A stretch of 60,152 nt of DNA, from assembly GCA_021372355.1 (NCBI GenBank), contig JAJFUQ010000186.1, positions 1-60,152 on the forward strand, written 5' to 3'. Origin of the DNA: Nocardiaceae bacterium. GTDB lineage: Bacteria; Actinomycetota; Actinomycetes; Mycobacteriales; Mycobacteriaceae. Positions 25,908 through 35,415 of the stretch are shown here, piece by piece (the first letter of the stretch is position 1; every line of letters begins with the position of its first letter). Position numbers and translations under genes: made by a program. The notes under the pieces are model-generated. The model made no database searches, had not been told where the DNA came from, and saw nothing but the letters and a program-made list of their open reading frames with translations.

Positions 25908-26276
25908 TTGATTCAGCAGGAATCCCGGCTTCGGGTTGCTGACAACACTGGTGCGAAGGAAATCCTTTGCATCCGTGTTCTCGGTGGCTCGTCCCGGCGT
26001 TACGCGGGAATCGGCGACATCATCGTTGCAACGGTGAAGGACGCCATCCCCGGTGGAACGGTCAAGAAGGGCGACGTCGTCAAGGCAGTCGTCGTGCGCA
26101 CCGTCAAGGAGCGCCGTCGTCCAGACGGCTCGTACATCAAGTTCGATGAGAACGCTGCCGTCATCATCAAGCCAGACAAGACCCCGCGTGGAACCCGTAT
26201 CTTCGGGCCCGTTGGCCGCGAGCTGCGCGACAAGCAGTTCATGAAGATCATCTCGCTCGCTCCGGAGGTGCTCTAA
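25908..26276 (+). CDS. rplN: 50S ribosomal protein uL14
   Basis: 122-residue L14, at the subunit interface and the binding site for RsfS. The start is a TTG at 25908, seven bases after AAGGAG; it gives the exact family N-terminus [17 protein letters not shown] and the usual length. The in-frame GTG at 25875 would add 11 residues unlike any L14. The C-terminus [12 protein letters not shown] is typical. Confidence 0.96.
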   Translation: MIQQESRLRVADNTGAKEILCIRVLGGSSRRYAGIGDIIVATVKDAIPGGTVKKGDVVKAVVVRTVKERRRPDGSYIKFDENAAVIIKPDKTPRGTRIFGPVGRELRDKQFMKIISLAPEVL

Positions 26277-26278
26277 CC

Positions 26279-26593
26279 ATGAAGGTCCACAAGGGAGACA
26301 CTGTTCTCGTCATCTCGGGTCCGGACAAGGGCGCAAAGGGCAAGGTCATCCAGGCCTACCCGGCGGAAGGCCGTGTCCTCGTCGAGGGCGTCAACCGCAT
26401 CAAGAAGCACGTCGCCAACTCGGCGAACCAGCGTGGCGCGTCGTCGGGCGGCATCGTGACCCAGGAAGCTCCGATCGACGCTTCCAATGTTGCGGTCATC
26501 GACTCCGACGGACAGCCGACGCGCGTTGGGTACCGCATCGACGAGAACGGCAAGAAAGTCCGTATCTCCCGTCGTAACGGGAAGGACATCTGA
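26279..26593 (+). CDS. rplX: 50S ribosomal protein uL24
   Basis: 104-residue L24, an assembly initiator with a KOW motif ([21 protein letters not shown], residues 4-24). It begins two bases after the rplN stop; rplE follows one base after its stop. Confidence 0.96.
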   Translation: MKVHKGDTVLVISGPDKGAKGKVIQAYPAEGRVLVEGVNRIKKHVANSANQRGASSGGIVTQEAPIDASNVAVIDSDGQPTRVGYRIDENGKKVRISRRNGKDI

Positions 26594-26594
26594 C

Positions 26595-27158
26595 ATGACC
26601 AGCATTGAGAAGGTTCAGCCGCGTCTGAAGGCCCGCTACCGCGCGGAAATCAAGGACGCCCTGCAGGCTGAGTTCAACTACCCGAACGTCATGCTCATCC
26701 CGGGCGTTGTGAAGGTCGTCGTCAACATGGGTGTCGGTGACGCTGCCCGTGACGCCAAGCTCATCAACGGCGCGGTCAACGACCTCGCCCTGATCACCGG
26801 CCAGAAGCCGGAGATCCGTCGCGCTCGCAAGTCGATCGCGCAGTTCAAGCTCCGTGAAGGCATGCCGATCGGCGCTCGCGTCACCCTTCGTGGTGACCGT
26901 ATGTGGGAGTTCCTCGACCGTCTGCTGTCGGTCTCGCTCCCGCGTATCCGTGACTTCCGTGGCCTCAACCCGAAGCAGTTCGACGGCAACGGCAATTACA
27001 CCTTCGGTCTCTCGGAGCAGTCGATGTTCCACGAGATCGACGTTGACAAGATCGACCGTCCGCGCGGTATGGATATCACCATCGTCACCACCGCGAAGAG
27101 CAACGTTGAAGGCCGTGCACTGCTGAAGCAGCTCGGCTTCCCCTTCAAGGAGGCGTGA
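26595..27158 (+). CDS. rplE: 50S ribosomal protein uL5
   Basis: 187-residue L5, which binds 5S rRNA and touches P-site tRNA. It has NPNV-like [21 protein letters not shown] near residue 24 and [18 protein letters not shown] near residue 84. The ATG at 26595, directly after the rplX stop, is chosen; the earlier start at 26487 lies within rplX. Confidence 0.96.
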   Translation: MTSIEKVQPRLKARYRAEIKDALQAEFNYPNVMLIPGVVKVVVNMGVGDAARDAKLINGAVNDLALITGQKPEIRRARKSIAQFKLREGMPIGARVTLRGDRMWEFLDRLLSVSLPRIRDFRGLNPKQFDGNGNYTFGLSEQSMFHEIDVDKIDRPRGMDITIVTTAKSNVEGRALLKQLGFPFKEA

Positions 27159-27160
27159 TC

Positions 27161-27346
27161 ATGGCAAAAACCGCTCTGGTCAACAAGGCAAACAAGAAGC
27201 CGAAGTTCGCAGTTCGGGGTTACACCCGTTGCCAGCGTTGCGGCCGTCCCCACTCGGTGTTCCGCAAGTTCGGACTGTGCCGTATATGCCTGCGCGAGAT
27301 GGCTCACCGCGGTGAGCTTCCGGGTGTGCACAAGAGCAGCTGGTAA
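27161..27346 (+). CDS. rpsN: 30S ribosomal protein uS14, zinc-binding type
   Basis: 61-residue short S14 with two CxxC pairs (CQRC and CRIC), the zinc-ribbon C+ form. The start is the ATG at 27161, just after the rplE stop. It is the last gene of this segment and is followed by a terminator. Being zinc-dependent, it may have a zinc-free paralogue elsewhere in the genome, as in other actinobacteria. Confidence 0.96.
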   Translation: MAKTALVNKANKKPKFAVRGYTRCQRCGRPHSVFRKFGLCRICLREMAHRGELPGVHKSSW

Positions 27347-27359
27347 AGAAGTAACTCGA

Positions 27360-27397
27360 GACGAGGCGGGGGCCGCATGGCCTTCGCCTCGTCTTTT
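27360..27397 (+). terminator. Intrinsic terminator after rpsN
   Basis: The outer stem 27360-27367 with 27386-27393 and an inner GGCC/GGCC pairing are followed by TTTT. It separates rplN-rpsN from the WS/DGAT-like gene. Confidence 0.85.
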
Positions 27398-27414
27398 GTT
27401 GTCTCGTCGCTGTG

Positions 27415-27420
27415 TAGAGT
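27415..27420 (+). promoter_or_regulatory. -10 box (TAGAGT), leaderless-type promoter
   Basis: TAGAGT ends 7 bases before the ATG of the WS/DGAT-like gene, placing the transcript start at or next to the start codon. No ribosome-binding site is seen. Confidence 0.55.
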
Positions 27421-27427
27421 TCGACCC

Positions 27428-28819
27428 ATGGGCTTCACGAGTCAGCTGTCGTTTCTTGATGCCATCAACAACCTCGGCGCGAGAAGCAACTTGAATGTCG
27501 ATTGGTTCGGTTACTTTGCATTCGGTGGGCCAGCGACTTCGCCGACTGAGGTGGTCGCGCATCTGGCTGAGCGCTTCGATGCGATTCGCCTCTTGCGGCG
27601 CCGGTTGGTGGAACTTCCGGGCCAGCTCGACACACCCTATTGGGTGCGCGACGACCGCGAGCTCTCGTCATATGTCGAGGTACGCGAGCTAGAGAACGGT
27701 ACTTATGCGGAATACGAACGCGACAATGAGAAGATCCTAGGTAGTCGTATTGATGCCCGGGAACAGCCTTTCAAACTGTACGTCTACTGCAACGTCAGCG
27801 GTGTTCCCAACGTCGGTGACGGTGCCACAATCATCGTTATTCATGCCTGTCACGCGATGCTCGTCGGCGCGTCAGTGCCGCCCCTCCTGGATGCGCTCTT
27901 CGGCGCCGAAGCAGTCGAGTTCGCCGCGCCGGGTGTGGAGGTGCCGCTCGACAAGCCGATGCCGACAGCGGCGGGCCTCCTGCGGGTATCGGCGTTGCCA
28001 GGGCGCATATGCGTGTGGCTTCTGGTACTACTGGCTGTCGCGGTCAGGAGGCGGTTCAAACGCGAGAAGTCTGAGGGTATCGGCCACCGTCCGGTCATGG
28101 GGCCGAGCGGACTGAGCAAGGTCGACCCGCGTAATCCAGCTGCGGCTAAACGATCGTTCGTTATCGTGAGCGTTCCGTCGGAAGAGCTGAGCGGGTCGGG
28201 TCTTTCGATTACCGCGGCCTGCACCACGGCGATCTCGTATGCGTTGCAGGACTACCACGAGCAGATGACTGGCGAGCGGCCCGCGAACCTTACGATGATG
28301 GTGGCGGTCGCGCTTCCGGACGCAGATTTCCTCGGGGTGAACCGTCTCGGTGGAGCACCGATTTCCATGCACGGCGAAATTGACGACATCGGTGAACGCG
28401 GTGCCGCCATCAGTGCCGAGATAAAGCGTGCCCGGCAGCGCGTGGCTGTCGGCGAGATCATGGAGCGTCGGTGGGTGCAGCAATTCGTGCCGTATCCGTT
28501 CATTCGGTTGAGCGTGCGCCACGCCATGCGCAAGGCACCCCCGGCCCAGATCCCGGATCCCCGTCTCTTCACCTCAGTGAGTAGCGTCAATGTCGGCACG
28601 GGGGTCTATGCCGTTGCCGGACGGCCGTTGCGGTCGGTGTGGGGTTATCAAGGTGGCGCGATGGACCTAGTGCACACCGTTGTGGGGCATGGCCCCGAGC
28701 TGAGGGTGACGGCCGTGGCCACTGAGGCGGTTGCAGATATTGGGCTGTACGAGCGATTGCTTTCGGACGCGTTGATGCGAGTGCGCGACGCACTTCAGGC
28801 AGCAAGAGTCCCCCGGTAA
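27428..28819 (+). CDS. WS/DGAT-like acyltransferase with degenerate active site
   Basis: 463-residue protein resembling the wax ester synthase/diacylglycerol acyltransferase family: FGYFAFGGPATSP near the N-terminus, WVRD-type segment, a central hydrophobic stretch (about residues 190-215), and a C-terminal half with SVSSVNVG and GYQGGAMDLVHTVVGHGPELRVT. The catalytic HHxxxDG is replaced by CHAMLVG (about residues 144-150): the first His is Cys and the Asp is Val. So it may have lost classical acyl transfer or act differently. The ATG at 27428 is chosen because of the -10 box 7 bases upstream. It sits between two ribosomal transcription units. Confidence 0.72.
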   Translation: MGFTSQLSFLDAINNLGARSNLNVDWFGYFAFGGPATSPTEVVAHLAERFDAIRLLRRRLVELPGQLDTPYWVRDDRELSSYVEVRELENGTYAEYERDNEKILGSRIDAREQPFKLYVYCNVSGVPNVGDGATIIVIHACHAMLVGASVPPLLDALFGAEAVEFAAPGVEVPLDKPMPTAAGLLRVSALPGRICVWLLVLLAVAVRRRFKREKSEGIGHRPVMGPSGLSKVDPRNPAAAKRSFVIVSVPSEELSGSGLSITAACTTAISYALQDYHEQMTGERPANLTMMVAVALPDADFLGVNRLGGAPISMHGEIDDIGERGAAISAEIKRARQRVAVGEIMERRWVQQFVPYPFIRLSVRHAMRKAPPAQIPDPRLFTSVSSVNVGTGVYAVAGRPLRSVWGYQGGAMDLVHTVVGHGPELRVTAVATEAVADIGLYERLLSDALMRVRDALQAARVPR

Positions 28820-28822
28820 AGT
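28817..28822 (+). promoter_or_regulatory. -10 box (TAAAGT), leaderless-type promoter
   Basis: TAAAGT overlaps the stop codon of the WS/DGAT-like gene and ends 7 bases before the ATG of the small membrane protein. A weak TTCAGG lies 17 bases further upstream. Confidence 0.5.
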
Positions 28823-28829
28823 CGGCCCC

Positions 28830-28967
28830 ATGATTGCCCTCGCGACCATGATCCTGATGGTCGCCGCGCTCCTGCTCGCGGTGGCCGCGGTCTGGACGAT
28901 CAGCCACCTCGAGCGCAAGAATCCGCCGCAGATGCCGCCGGATTGGCCCGCGGACGACCGAAAGTAG
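28830..28967 (+). CDS. Small single-pass membrane protein, 45 residues
   Basis: A 45-codon frame from ATG 28830 to TAG. Residues 2-24 are strongly hydrophobic (one transmembrane helix), followed by a basic/charged segment (SHLERKNPP) and a Pro/Asp-rich end. A TANNNT box 7 bases before the ATG supports expression. No family was recognised. It could be an unrecognised partner of the WS/DGAT-like protein encoded 10 bases upstream, or simply independent. Confidence 0.6.
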   Translation: MIALATMILMVAALLLAVAAVWTISHLERKNPPQMPPDWPADDRK

Positions 28968-29005
28968 CCGAGTTCGGCTCGCAAATGGCGGTTTTTAACA
29001 CCGAT

Positions 29006-29035
29006 TTGGCTTCTGACCCGGTGATTTCCTAGACT
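29006..29035 (+). promoter_or_regulatory. Promoter of the rpsH operon
   Basis: TTGGCT (29006-29011) and TAGACT (29030-29035) are separated by 18 bases. The spacer shares TTCTGACC and TTTCC with the rplN promoter. Confidence 0.7.
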
Positions 29036-29049
29036 GGACCGGTTGCGTG

Positions 29050-29082
29050 TGTTCTGTCATGCCCTGCGGCATGCGGAGAACA
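29050..29082 (+). promoter_or_regulatory. Leader hairpin upstream of rpsH
   Basis: An inner 5-bp stem (29059-29063 with 29068-29072) sits in an outer 6-bp stem (29050-29055 with 29077-29082), about 15 bases past the -10 box. The 238-base gap 28968-29205 has no gene. The hairpin may act in spc-type feedback control (by uS8 in E. coli), which is inference. Confidence 0.45.
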
Positions 29083-29205
29083 GGCTTCGATCCCAGCGTC
29101 AGTGAGTTCGCTGGGGACACCATACGCCCGCTGCAGGCCCACGATCAGCTCGAAAGAGTCGATGTTGCATGGGAACCACGCGAGAAAGGTAAACCAGGTC
29201 TACCT

Positions 29206-29604
29206 ATGACCATGACCGATCCGATCGCAGACTTCCTCACGCGTCTGCGTAACGCCAACTCGGCGTATCACGACGAAGTGCGTCTTCCGCACTCCAAGAT
29301 CAAGGCGAACATCGCCGATATCCTCAAGCGCGAGGGTTACATCGCAGACTTCACCACCGAGGACGCCCGCGTGGGCAAGACCCTCGTGGTGAACCTCAAG
29401 TACGGCCCGAGCCGTGAGCGCAGCCTCGCTGGCCTGCGTCGTGTCTCGAAGCCGGGTCTGCGTGTTTACGCAAAGTCCACCAACTTGCCCAAGGTTCTGG
29501 GCGGCCTCGGCGTGGCCATCATCTCCACGTCGACCGGCCTGCTCACCGACCGTCAGGCCAAGCAGCAAGGTGTAGGCGGAGAAGTTCTCGCCTACGTCTG
29601 GTAA
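29206..29604 (+). CDS. rpsH: 30S ribosomal protein uS8
   Basis: 132-residue S8, a primary 16S rRNA binder. It begins [18 protein letters not shown] and ends [10 protein letters not shown], both diagnostic. The ATG at 29206 gives the normal length; an upstream in-frame start adds 50 unrelated residues. It is the first gene after the promoter at 29006. Confidence 0.97.
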   Translation: MTMTDPIADFLTRLRNANSAYHDEVRLPHSKIKANIADILKREGYIADFTTEDARVGKTLVVNLKYGPSRERSLAGLRRVSKPGLRVYAKSTNLPKVLGGLGVAIISTSTGLLTDRQAKQQGVGGEVLAYVW

Positions 29605-29616
29605 GGGGTCGGACAC

Positions 29617-30156
29617 ATGTCGCGTATTGGAAAGCTTCCCGTTAAGGTTCCCGCCGGCGTCACGGTCAACATCAGTGGCCAGGACGTCGAGGTCAAGGGA
29701 CCCAAGGGCACTCTCGCCCTCACCGTTGCCGAGCCGATCCAGATTGCTCTGGAAGACGGCGAGGTCAAGGTGACCCGTCCGAACGACGAGCGCACGAGCC
29801 GCTCGCTCCACGGGCTCAGCCGCACGCTGATCTCCAACATGATCGTTGGTGTGACCGAGGGTTACACCAAGAAGATGGAGATCTTCGGCGTCGGTTACCG
29901 CGTCCAGCTCAAGGGACAGAACCTCGAGTTCGCTCTCGGCTACAGCCACCCGGTTCCGATCGAGGCGCCGGAAGGCATCTCGTTCGCCGTCGAGTCGCCG
30001 ACCAAGTTCTCGATTGCTGGCATCGACAAGCAGAAGGTTGGCCAGATCGCTGCGGTCATCCACGGCCTGCGCAAGCCTGACCCGTACAAGGGCAAGGGCA
30101 TCCGCTACGCCGGCGAGGTCGTCCGCCGCAAGGTCGGAAAGACGGGTAAGAAGTAA
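29617..30156 (+). CDS. rplF: 50S ribosomal protein uL6
   Basis: 179-residue L6 near the sarcin-ricin loop. It begins [15 protein letters not shown] and has the C-terminal signature [14 protein letters not shown]. Its stop overlaps the rplR start (TAATG). Confidence 0.97.
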   Translation: MSRIGKLPVKVPAGVTVNISGQDVEVKGPKGTLALTVAEPIQIALEDGEVKVTRPNDERTSRSLHGLSRTLISNMIVGVTEGYTKKMEIFGVGYRVQLKGQNLEFALGYSHPVPIEAPEGISFAVESPTKFSIAGIDKQKVGQIAAVIHGLRKPDPYKGKGIRYAGEVVRRKVGKTGKK

Positions 30157-30635
30157 TGGCTAAGAAGGTTGCTGCCCAGCCGGGTGCCGTCAAGGCGACC
30201 CGTAAGAGCAAGTTCATCATCAAGCGGAAGAAGTCGAATCCGGTCAACGAGACCAACGACAAGCTTCTCGGCACTGACGTCTCGACCGCACGTCGCGCTG
30301 GACGCATCAAGCGTCACCTGCGTCTGCGTAAGAAGGTCTCGGGCACCGCGGCTCGTCCGCGTCTGGTCGTGAACCGCTCGTCGCGCCACCTGCACGCACA
30401 GATCGTCAACGACCTCACCGGTACGACGATCGCCGCGGCTTCGACCATCGAGGCCGACGTCCGTGCCCTCGAGGGCGACAAGAGCGCCCGTGGCGCCAAG
30501 GTGGGCGCTCTGCTCGCCGAGCGTGCCAAGGCTGCTGGTATCGAGGCTGTGGTCTTCGACCGCGGTGGCCACGACTACCACGGCCGCATCGCTGCCCTCG
30601 CTGACGCTGCACGTGAAGGCGGGTTGAAGTTCTAA
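30156..30635 (+). CDS. rplR: 50S ribosomal protein uL18
   Basis: 159-residue L18, a 5S rRNA binder. The conserved part begins near residue 45 ([15 protein letters not shown]) and ends [10 protein letters not shown]. The N-terminal 40 residues are a basic extension (Lys/Arg/Ala-rich) making it about 35 residues longer than mycobacterial L18. A later in-frame start is not obvious, so the extension is probably real. Confidence 0.94.
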   Translation: MAKKVAAQPGAVKATRKSKFIIKRKKSNPVNETNDKLLGTDVSTARRAGRIKRHLRLRKKVSGTAARPRLVVNRSSRHLHAQIVNDLTGTTIAAASTIEADVRALEGDKSARGAKVGALLAERAKAAGIEAVVFDRGGHDYHGRIAALADAAREGGLKF

Positions 30636-30666
30636 TGATGAACGCAATGAACGGAAGGAACGTCTG

Positions 30667-31329
30667 ATGCCGGGACGTCAGCGTCAACACGGCGGAAGCG
30701 GACCCGCCGGACAGAATAGTCAGAGCGCGGACGGCGCAGCAGGTGGCCGCGAAGGCCGTGGCGGCGGTCGCGATCGTCGCGATGGCGGCCGTGGTGCCGC
30801 TCAGACCGACAAGAACCAGCTCGAGCGCGTCGTAGCCATCAACCGCGTGTCCAAGGTCGTGAAGGGTGGTCGTCGCTTCAGCTTCACCGCCCTCGTGATC
30901 GTCGGTGACGGCAACGGACTCGTCGGCGTCGGCTACGGCAAGGCGAAGGAAGTTCCGGCGGCCATTCAGAAGGGTGTCGAAGAGGCTCGCAAGAGCTACT
31001 TCCGCGTCCCGATGATCGGTCACACCATCACGCACCCGGTCCAGGGTGAAGCAGCGGCCGGTGTGGTCATGCTTCGTCCGGCTTCGCCGGGTACCGGTGT
31101 TATCGCCGGTGGTGCGGCTCGTGCCGTGCTCGAGTGCGCGGGTATCCACGACATCCTCGCCAAGTCGCTCGGCAGCGACAACGCGATCAACGTCGTTCAC
31201 GCGACGGTGGCCGCGCTGAAGATGCTGCAGCGTCCGGAAGAGGTTGCGGCTCGCCGTGGTCTCCCGGTCGAGGACGTCGCACCGGCAGCGATGCTGCGGG
31301 CGCGTGCGGCAGCGTTGGGGGCTCACTGA
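30667..31329 (+). CDS. rpsE: 30S ribosomal protein uS5
   Basis: 220-residue S5, involved in decoding accuracy and mRNA unwinding. A Gly/Arg/Gln-rich N-terminal tail of about 50 residues precedes the double-stranded RNA-binding part ([20 protein letters not shown]). [16 protein letters not shown] is the C-terminal signature. The stop overlaps the rpmD start as TGATG. Confidence 0.96.
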   Translation: MPGRQRQHGGSGPAGQNSQSADGAAGGREGRGGGRDRRDGGRGAAQTDKNQLERVVAINRVSKVVKGGRRFSFTALVIVGDGNGLVGVGYGKAKEVPAAIQKGVEEARKSYFRVPMIGHTITHPVQGEAAAGVVMLRPASPGTGVIAGGAARAVLECAGIHDILAKSLGSDNAINVVHATVAALKMLQRPEEVAARRGLPVEDVAPAAMLRARAAALGAH

Positions 31330-31508
31330 TGACTCAGCTGAAGGTTACCCAGGTCAAGAGCTCGATCGGCGCCAAGCACAAGCAGAAGGAAAGCCTGCGC
31401 ACGCTTGGTCTGAAGGGCATCCGTCAGGAAGTCGTCCGTGAGGACAACCCGCAGAACCGTGGGTTGATCAACGCGGTGCGTCACCTGGTCGTGGTTGAGG
31501 AAGTATAG
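31329..31508 (+). CDS. rpmD: 50S ribosomal protein uL30
   Basis: 59-residue L30, with [25 protein letters not shown] and HLVVVEEV, the family ends. The ATG overlaps the rpsE stop; rplO follows after two bases. Confidence 0.96.
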   Translation: MTQLKVTQVKSSIGAKHKQKESLRTLGLKGIRQEVVREDNPQNRGLINAVRHLVVVEEV

Positions 31509-31510
31509 AA

Positions 31511-31960
31511 ATGACCATCAAACTGCACCACCTGCGCCCGGCGCCCGGTGCCAAGACCGACAAGACTCGCGTCGGTCGTGGTGAGGGCTCCAAGGGTAAG
31601 ACCGCTGGTCGCGGTACCAAGGGTACGAAGGCCCGCTACCAGGTTCCGGCACGCTTCGAGGGTGGCCAGATGCCGCTCCACATGCGTCTGCCGAAGCTGA
31701 AGGGCTTCAAGAACCCGTTCCGTATCGAGTTCCAGGTCGTCAATGTCGGCGATCTGGCCCGTCTGTTCCCCGAAGGTGGAGCAATCGGTGTCGCTGAGCT
31801 TGTCGCGGCTGGTGCCGTGCGCAAGAACGAGCTCGTGAAGGTCCTCGGCGAGGGCGAGATCTCGGTGGCCGTTCAGGTCACCGCAGACAAGTTCTCCGGC
31901 TCGGCGAAGGAGAAGATCGTCGCCGCTGGTGGAACCGTCACCGAAACGACGACGGCCTAA
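31511..31960 (+). CDS. rplO: 50S ribosomal protein uL15
   Basis: 149-residue L15, a late-assembly protein. It begins with a basic, glycine-rich tail ([21 protein letters not shown]) and has [18 protein letters not shown] near residue 52. It ends the rpsH-rplO unit just before a strong terminator. Confidence 0.96.
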   Translation: MTIKLHHLRPAPGAKTDKTRVGRGEGSKGKTAGRGTKGTKARYQVPARFEGGQMPLHMRLPKLKGFKNPFRIEFQVVNVGDLARLFPEGGAIGVAELVAAGAVRKNELVKVLGEGEISVAVQVTADKFSGSAKEKIVAAGGTVTETTTA

Positions 31961-31962
31961 GT

Positions 31963-32025
31963 TAGACCGACAGAGTGGCCCTCCCGGCAGATGCGGGGAG
32001 GGCCACTCTGGCGTTTGTCGGTCTA
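31963..32025. terminator. Nested bidirectional terminator between rplO and a convergent gene
   Basis: The inner stem is a perfect 15-bp repeat (31971-31985 with 31996-32010). An outer 10-bp repeat (31963-31972 with 32016-32025) surrounds it and shares two bases with it on the left. The right outer arm includes the stop codon of the convergent membrane-protein gene. Confidence 0.88.
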
Positions 32026-32547
32026 GCGCCGGCCTTCGACGGCCGCGAGGAGTGCGGCAGGATCTGCCGTGCCGATCAGCAGTACTTCTCCCGCCGTGGT
32101 TTCGATTCGTACCCCGGCCACCTTGAACAGGCCCTGTGGGCGCATGCCGTACAGGAACCGTCCGCGTCGTCCGTACGAGAGTCCCCACACCTTCCAGCCC
32201 CAGAACTCTCGGTCGGTCAATGAGTTGTAGGTCTGGATGCGCCGGCTGCTGATCGTCGAGAGAGGCACGTCCTTTTTCGTCATGCGGCGGGGCAGAAAGC
32301 TCAATCCGGCGGGTTTGATCCGCAGTCGAACGGCGCTTTCGTCGACCGTGGTGGTCAGGCGAAGCGAGATCTGGACGACCGCGAGGCCGGCGAGGATGAG
32401 GAAGGCTGCGCCGATCACCACCGCGGCGCCCCATTGTTCGTTGATGAGTGCCATGACCGTGATCGACAGAAAGGTCACGGCGGGAACCACGACGAGGACT
32501 TTGATCCACGCCGAAAGTGTTTGTTGCTCGGCATATTCGACTGTCAT
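32023..32547 (-). CDS. Small membrane protein with two N-terminal helices, unknown function
   Basis: 174-residue protein with two adjacent hydrophobic helices (about residues 15-37 and 40-63), then a soluble part of about 110 residues. That part has alternating hydrophobic strands and the segments SSRRIQTY, WGWKVWGLSYG and IGTADPAALLAAVE, resembling bacterial PH-like membrane-anchored domains. No enzyme motif was seen. It is encoded convergent to rplO and divergent from secY, a place that varies between actinobacteria. Confidence 0.65.
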   Translation of the reverse strand: MTVEYAEQQTLSAWIKVLVVVPAVTFLSITVMALINEQWGAAVVIGAAFLILAGLAVVQISLRLTTTVDESAVRLRIKPAGLSFLPRRMTKKDVPLSTISSRRIQTYNSLTDREFWGWKVWGLSYGRRGRFLYGMRPQGLFKVAGVRIETTAGEVLLIGTADPAALLAAVEGRR

Positions 32548-32752
32548 CTCGTCACCTCACGATCAATACTCCGCCAGAATCGGTACGCTCGGACGGCGAT
32601 CGCGATGCTCGGTCGATCCCGATTCGGGTGCCCTGCGAGGCCACCCGAGCCGCTGACTCGCGTGGGCTATGAGTACCGCGCGTTCCGTCACTGTTAGAGT
32701 GCAAGAGTTGCCCATATTTGGGTGACGTCTTTGTTAGCAACCAGGAGGATTT

Positions 32753-34072
32753 GTGCTTTCCGCCTTCGTGTCGTCCTTCCGGACCCCCGACTTGCGGCGC
32801 AAGATCCTGCTGACCCTGGGCGTCATCGCGCTCTATCGTGTCGGTGCTGCACTGCCGTCGCCAGGTGTGGACTACAAGAACGTCGAGCAGTGCATCGCGC
32901 TGGTCTCCGGTGGTGACAACGCAGGTATCTACCAGCTCATCAACCTGTTCTCCGGTGGTGCGCTGCTGCACCTGTCCGTCTTCGCGATCGGAATCATGCC
33001 GTACATCACGGCGTCGATCATCATTCAGCTTCTGCGCGTGGTCATCCCGCGCTTCGAGGAGCTGAACAAGGAAGGTCACGCCGGACAGGCCAAGCTGACG
33101 CAGTACACCCGCTACCTGTCGATCGCACTTGCCGTGCTCCAGGCGACGGGTCTGGTCGCACTCGCGGCACGTGGCCAGCTGCTCCAGGGCTGTACGCTGC
33201 CGATCCTCGCGGACACCAGCGTCTTCGGAATGATCATCATCGTGCTCGTCATGACGTCGGGTGCGGCGCTCATCATGTGGTTCGGCGAGATCATGACCGA
33301 GCGCGGCGTCGGAAACGGCATGTCGCTGCTGATCTTCGCCGGTATCGCCTCGCGTATCCCCGCTGAAGGCCGCGCGATCCTCGAGAGCCGTGGCGGCGCG
33401 ATCTTCGCGATCGTGTGTGTCGCTGCCCTCCTCGTGCTCATCACGGTCATCTTCATCGAGCAGGGCCAGCGCCGGATTCCGGTCCAGTACGCAAAGCGCA
33501 TGGTCGGACGCCGGATGTACGGCGGTTCGTCGACCTACCTGCCGATCAAGGTGAACCAGGCCGGCGTCATCCCGGTCATCTTCGCCTCGTCGCTGCTGTA
33601 CCTGCCGAACCTGATCCAGCAGCTGACCGGTGCCGCCTCGGCGGCCGACCCCAGCTGGTGGCAAAAGGCGATCAACACCTACCTGGTCAACCCGGCCAAC
33701 CCGGTGTACATCGCCATCTACTTCGCGCTGATCATCTTCTTCACCTACTTCTACGTCGCGATCACCTTCAACCCGGAGGAACGAGCGGACGACATGAAGC
33801 GTTACGGCGGATTCATCCCAGGTATCCGCCCAGGACGGCCGACCGCCGACTACCTGAACTTCGTTTTGAGCCGCATCACCCTGCCAGGCTCGATTTACCT
33901 GGGTGTCGTCGCAGTGCTACCGTTCCTTTTCCTTAATATGGGCGGCGGCGGACAGAGCAACCTGCCCTTCGGTGGAACCGCAGTCCTCATCATCGTGAGC
34001 GTGGGTCTCGACACCATCAAGCAGATCGAGAGCCAGCTGATGCAACGTAACTACGAAGGATTCCTCAAATGA
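32753..34072 (+). CDS. secY: Preprotein translocase subunit SecY
   Basis: 439-residue channel subunit of the Sec translocon, with ten predicted membrane helices. It begins [21 protein letters not shown]; the conserved cytosolic loop [14 protein letters not shown] and the C-terminal [10 protein letters not shown] are diagnostic. The start is a GTG four bases after AGGAGG. The 205-base gap upstream (32548-32752) probably holds its promoter; a TTAGAGT near 32694 is one candidate -10. It overlaps adk as ATGA. Confidence 0.97.
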   Translation: MLSAFVSSFRTPDLRRKILLTLGVIALYRVGAALPSPGVDYKNVEQCIALVSGGDNAGIYQLINLFSGGALLHLSVFAIGIMPYITASIIIQLLRVVIPRFEELNKEGHAGQAKLTQYTRYLSIALAVLQATGLVALAARGQLLQGCTLPILADTSVFGMIIIVLVMTSGAALIMWFGEIMTERGVGNGMSLLIFAGIASRIPAEGRAILESRGGAIFAIVCVAALLVLITVIFIEQGQRRIPVQYAKRMVGRRMYGGSSTYLPIKVNQAGVIPVIFASSLLYLPNLIQQLTGAASAADPSWWQKAINTYLVNPANPVYIAIYFALIIFFTYFYVAITFNPEERADDMKRYGGFIPGIRPGRPTADYLNFVLSRITLPGSIYLGVVAVLPFLFLNMGGGGQSNLPFGGTAVLIIVSVGLDTIKQIESQLMQRNYEGFLK

Positions 34073-34614
34073 GAGTGGTGCTCCTCGGCCCGCCCGGTGC
34101 TGGTAAGGGTACGCAGGCGACGCTTTTGGCTGAACACTACGGCGTCCCGCATATCTCGACCTGCGACCTCTTCCGGGCGCACATCGGCCAGGGCACCCCT
34201 CTGGGAGTCGAAGCAAAGGGCTACCTCGACAAGGGCGAGCTCGTTCCCAGCGACCTGACCAACCGCATGGTCAAGGAGCGCGTGAACGAGCCCGACACCG
34301 CCATCGGATTCTTCCTCGATGGATATCCGCGCACCGTCGAGCAGGCGAACGCTCTCGAGGAGATCCTGCGCGAGCTCGGCACCAAGATCGACAAGGTGCT
34401 GTCGTTTGTGGTCGACGAAGACGCGGTCGTTCAGCGCATGCTGTCGCGCGGTCGCACCGACGACACCGAGGACGTCATCCGCAACCGGCTCCGGGTCTAC
34501 CACGCCGAGACCGAGCCGCTGCTCGGTCACTATGCGGGCAGCATCGTCACGGTCGACGCCATGGGCTCGATCGACGATGTCAACGCTCGCGCGCGCGCTG
34601 CCCTGGACGCTTAG
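34069..34614 (+). CDS. adk: Adenylate kinase
   Basis: 181-residue cytosolic enzyme converting ATP and AMP to two ADP. The P-loop [10 protein letters not shown] is at residues 7-16 and FLDGYPRT near residue 83. It is the short form without the zinc-binding lid, as in mycobacteria. It overlaps secY by four bases and is followed by map after nine bases, the usual secY-adk-map order. Confidence 0.97.
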   Translation: MRVVLLGPPGAGKGTQATLLAEHYGVPHISTCDLFRAHIGQGTPLGVEAKGYLDKGELVPSDLTNRMVKERVNEPDTAIGFFLDGYPRTVEQANALEEILRELGTKIDKVLSFVVDEDAVVQRMLSRGRTDDTEDVIRNRLRVYHAETEPLLGHYAGSIVTVDAMGSIDDVNARARAALDA

Positions 34615-34623
34615 TCCACCTCG

Positions 34624-35415
34624 ATGAGCATCAGACGTAGGCGCAAGGTCGTCCCGTTCCGTTCGGCCGGCGAGCTTGACGCCATGGCGGCGGCTGGGGC
34701 GATCGTGGCGGCTGCGCTCATCGCGACCCGCGAGGCCGCTAAGCCCGGGGTGTCGACACTCGAACTCGACGCGATCGCCGAAGAGGTCATCCGGTCGGCA
34801 GGTGCGGTTCCGTCGTTCAAGGGTTACCACGGTTTCACCGGCACGATCTGTTCGTCGGTGAACGATCGCGTCGTCCACGGCATCCCGTCGGCGAAGGACA
34901 TCCTTGCCGAAGGCGATCTCGTGTCGATCGACTGCGGCGCGATTCTCGACGGCTGGCACGGCGACTCCGCGTGGACGTTCGGAATCGGAACCCTGACCGC
35001 TGCGGACGAAGGTCTGAGCGAGGCGACGCGTCTTTCGCTCGAAGCAGGCATCGCGGCGATGCTTCCGGGCAACCGGCTGACCGATGTGTCCTTCGCGATC
35101 GGTCAAGCGACCCGCGCCGTCTCGGCGCAGCATGGGCGCGCGTACGGAATCGTCGACGGCTACGGCGGCCACGGCATCGGTCGCGAGATGCACATGGCGC
35201 CCTACCTCGCGAATGACGGCCGGCCGGGGCATGGACCGGAGCTGGTCGTCGGCTCGACGATGGCGATCGAACCCATGCTGACTCTCGGCACCGACGAGAC
35301 GATCGTGCTCGACGACGGCTGGACCGTGGTCACGGCTGATGGCAGTCGCGCCGCGCATTGGGAGCACACTGTTGCGGTGACCGAAGACGGTCCGCGCATT
35401 CTGACTGCGCGCTAG
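34624..35415 (+). CDS. map: Methionine aminopeptidase, type I
   Basis: 263-residue metalloprotease removing N-terminal methionine. The metal ligands can be read: two Asp in [15 protein letters not shown], His in [12 protein letters not shown], Glu in MAIEPM and the final Glu in HWEHTVAV. It lacks the N-terminal SH3-binding extension seen in the second mycobacterial MAP. The stop overlaps the convergent phoD-like gene by four bases. Confidence 0.96.
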   Translation: MSIRRRRKVVPFRSAGELDAMAAAGAIVAAALIATREAAKPGVSTLELDAIAEEVIRSAGAVPSFKGYHGFTGTICSSVNDRVVHGIPSAKDILAEGDLVSIDCGAILDGWHGDSAWTFGIGTLTAADEGLSEATRLSLEAGIAAMLPGNRLTDVSFAIGQATRAVSAQHGRAYGIVDGYGGHGIGREMHMAPYLANDGRPGHGPELVVGSTMAIEPMLTLGTDETIVLDDGWTVVTADGSRAAHWEHTVAVTEDGPRILTAR

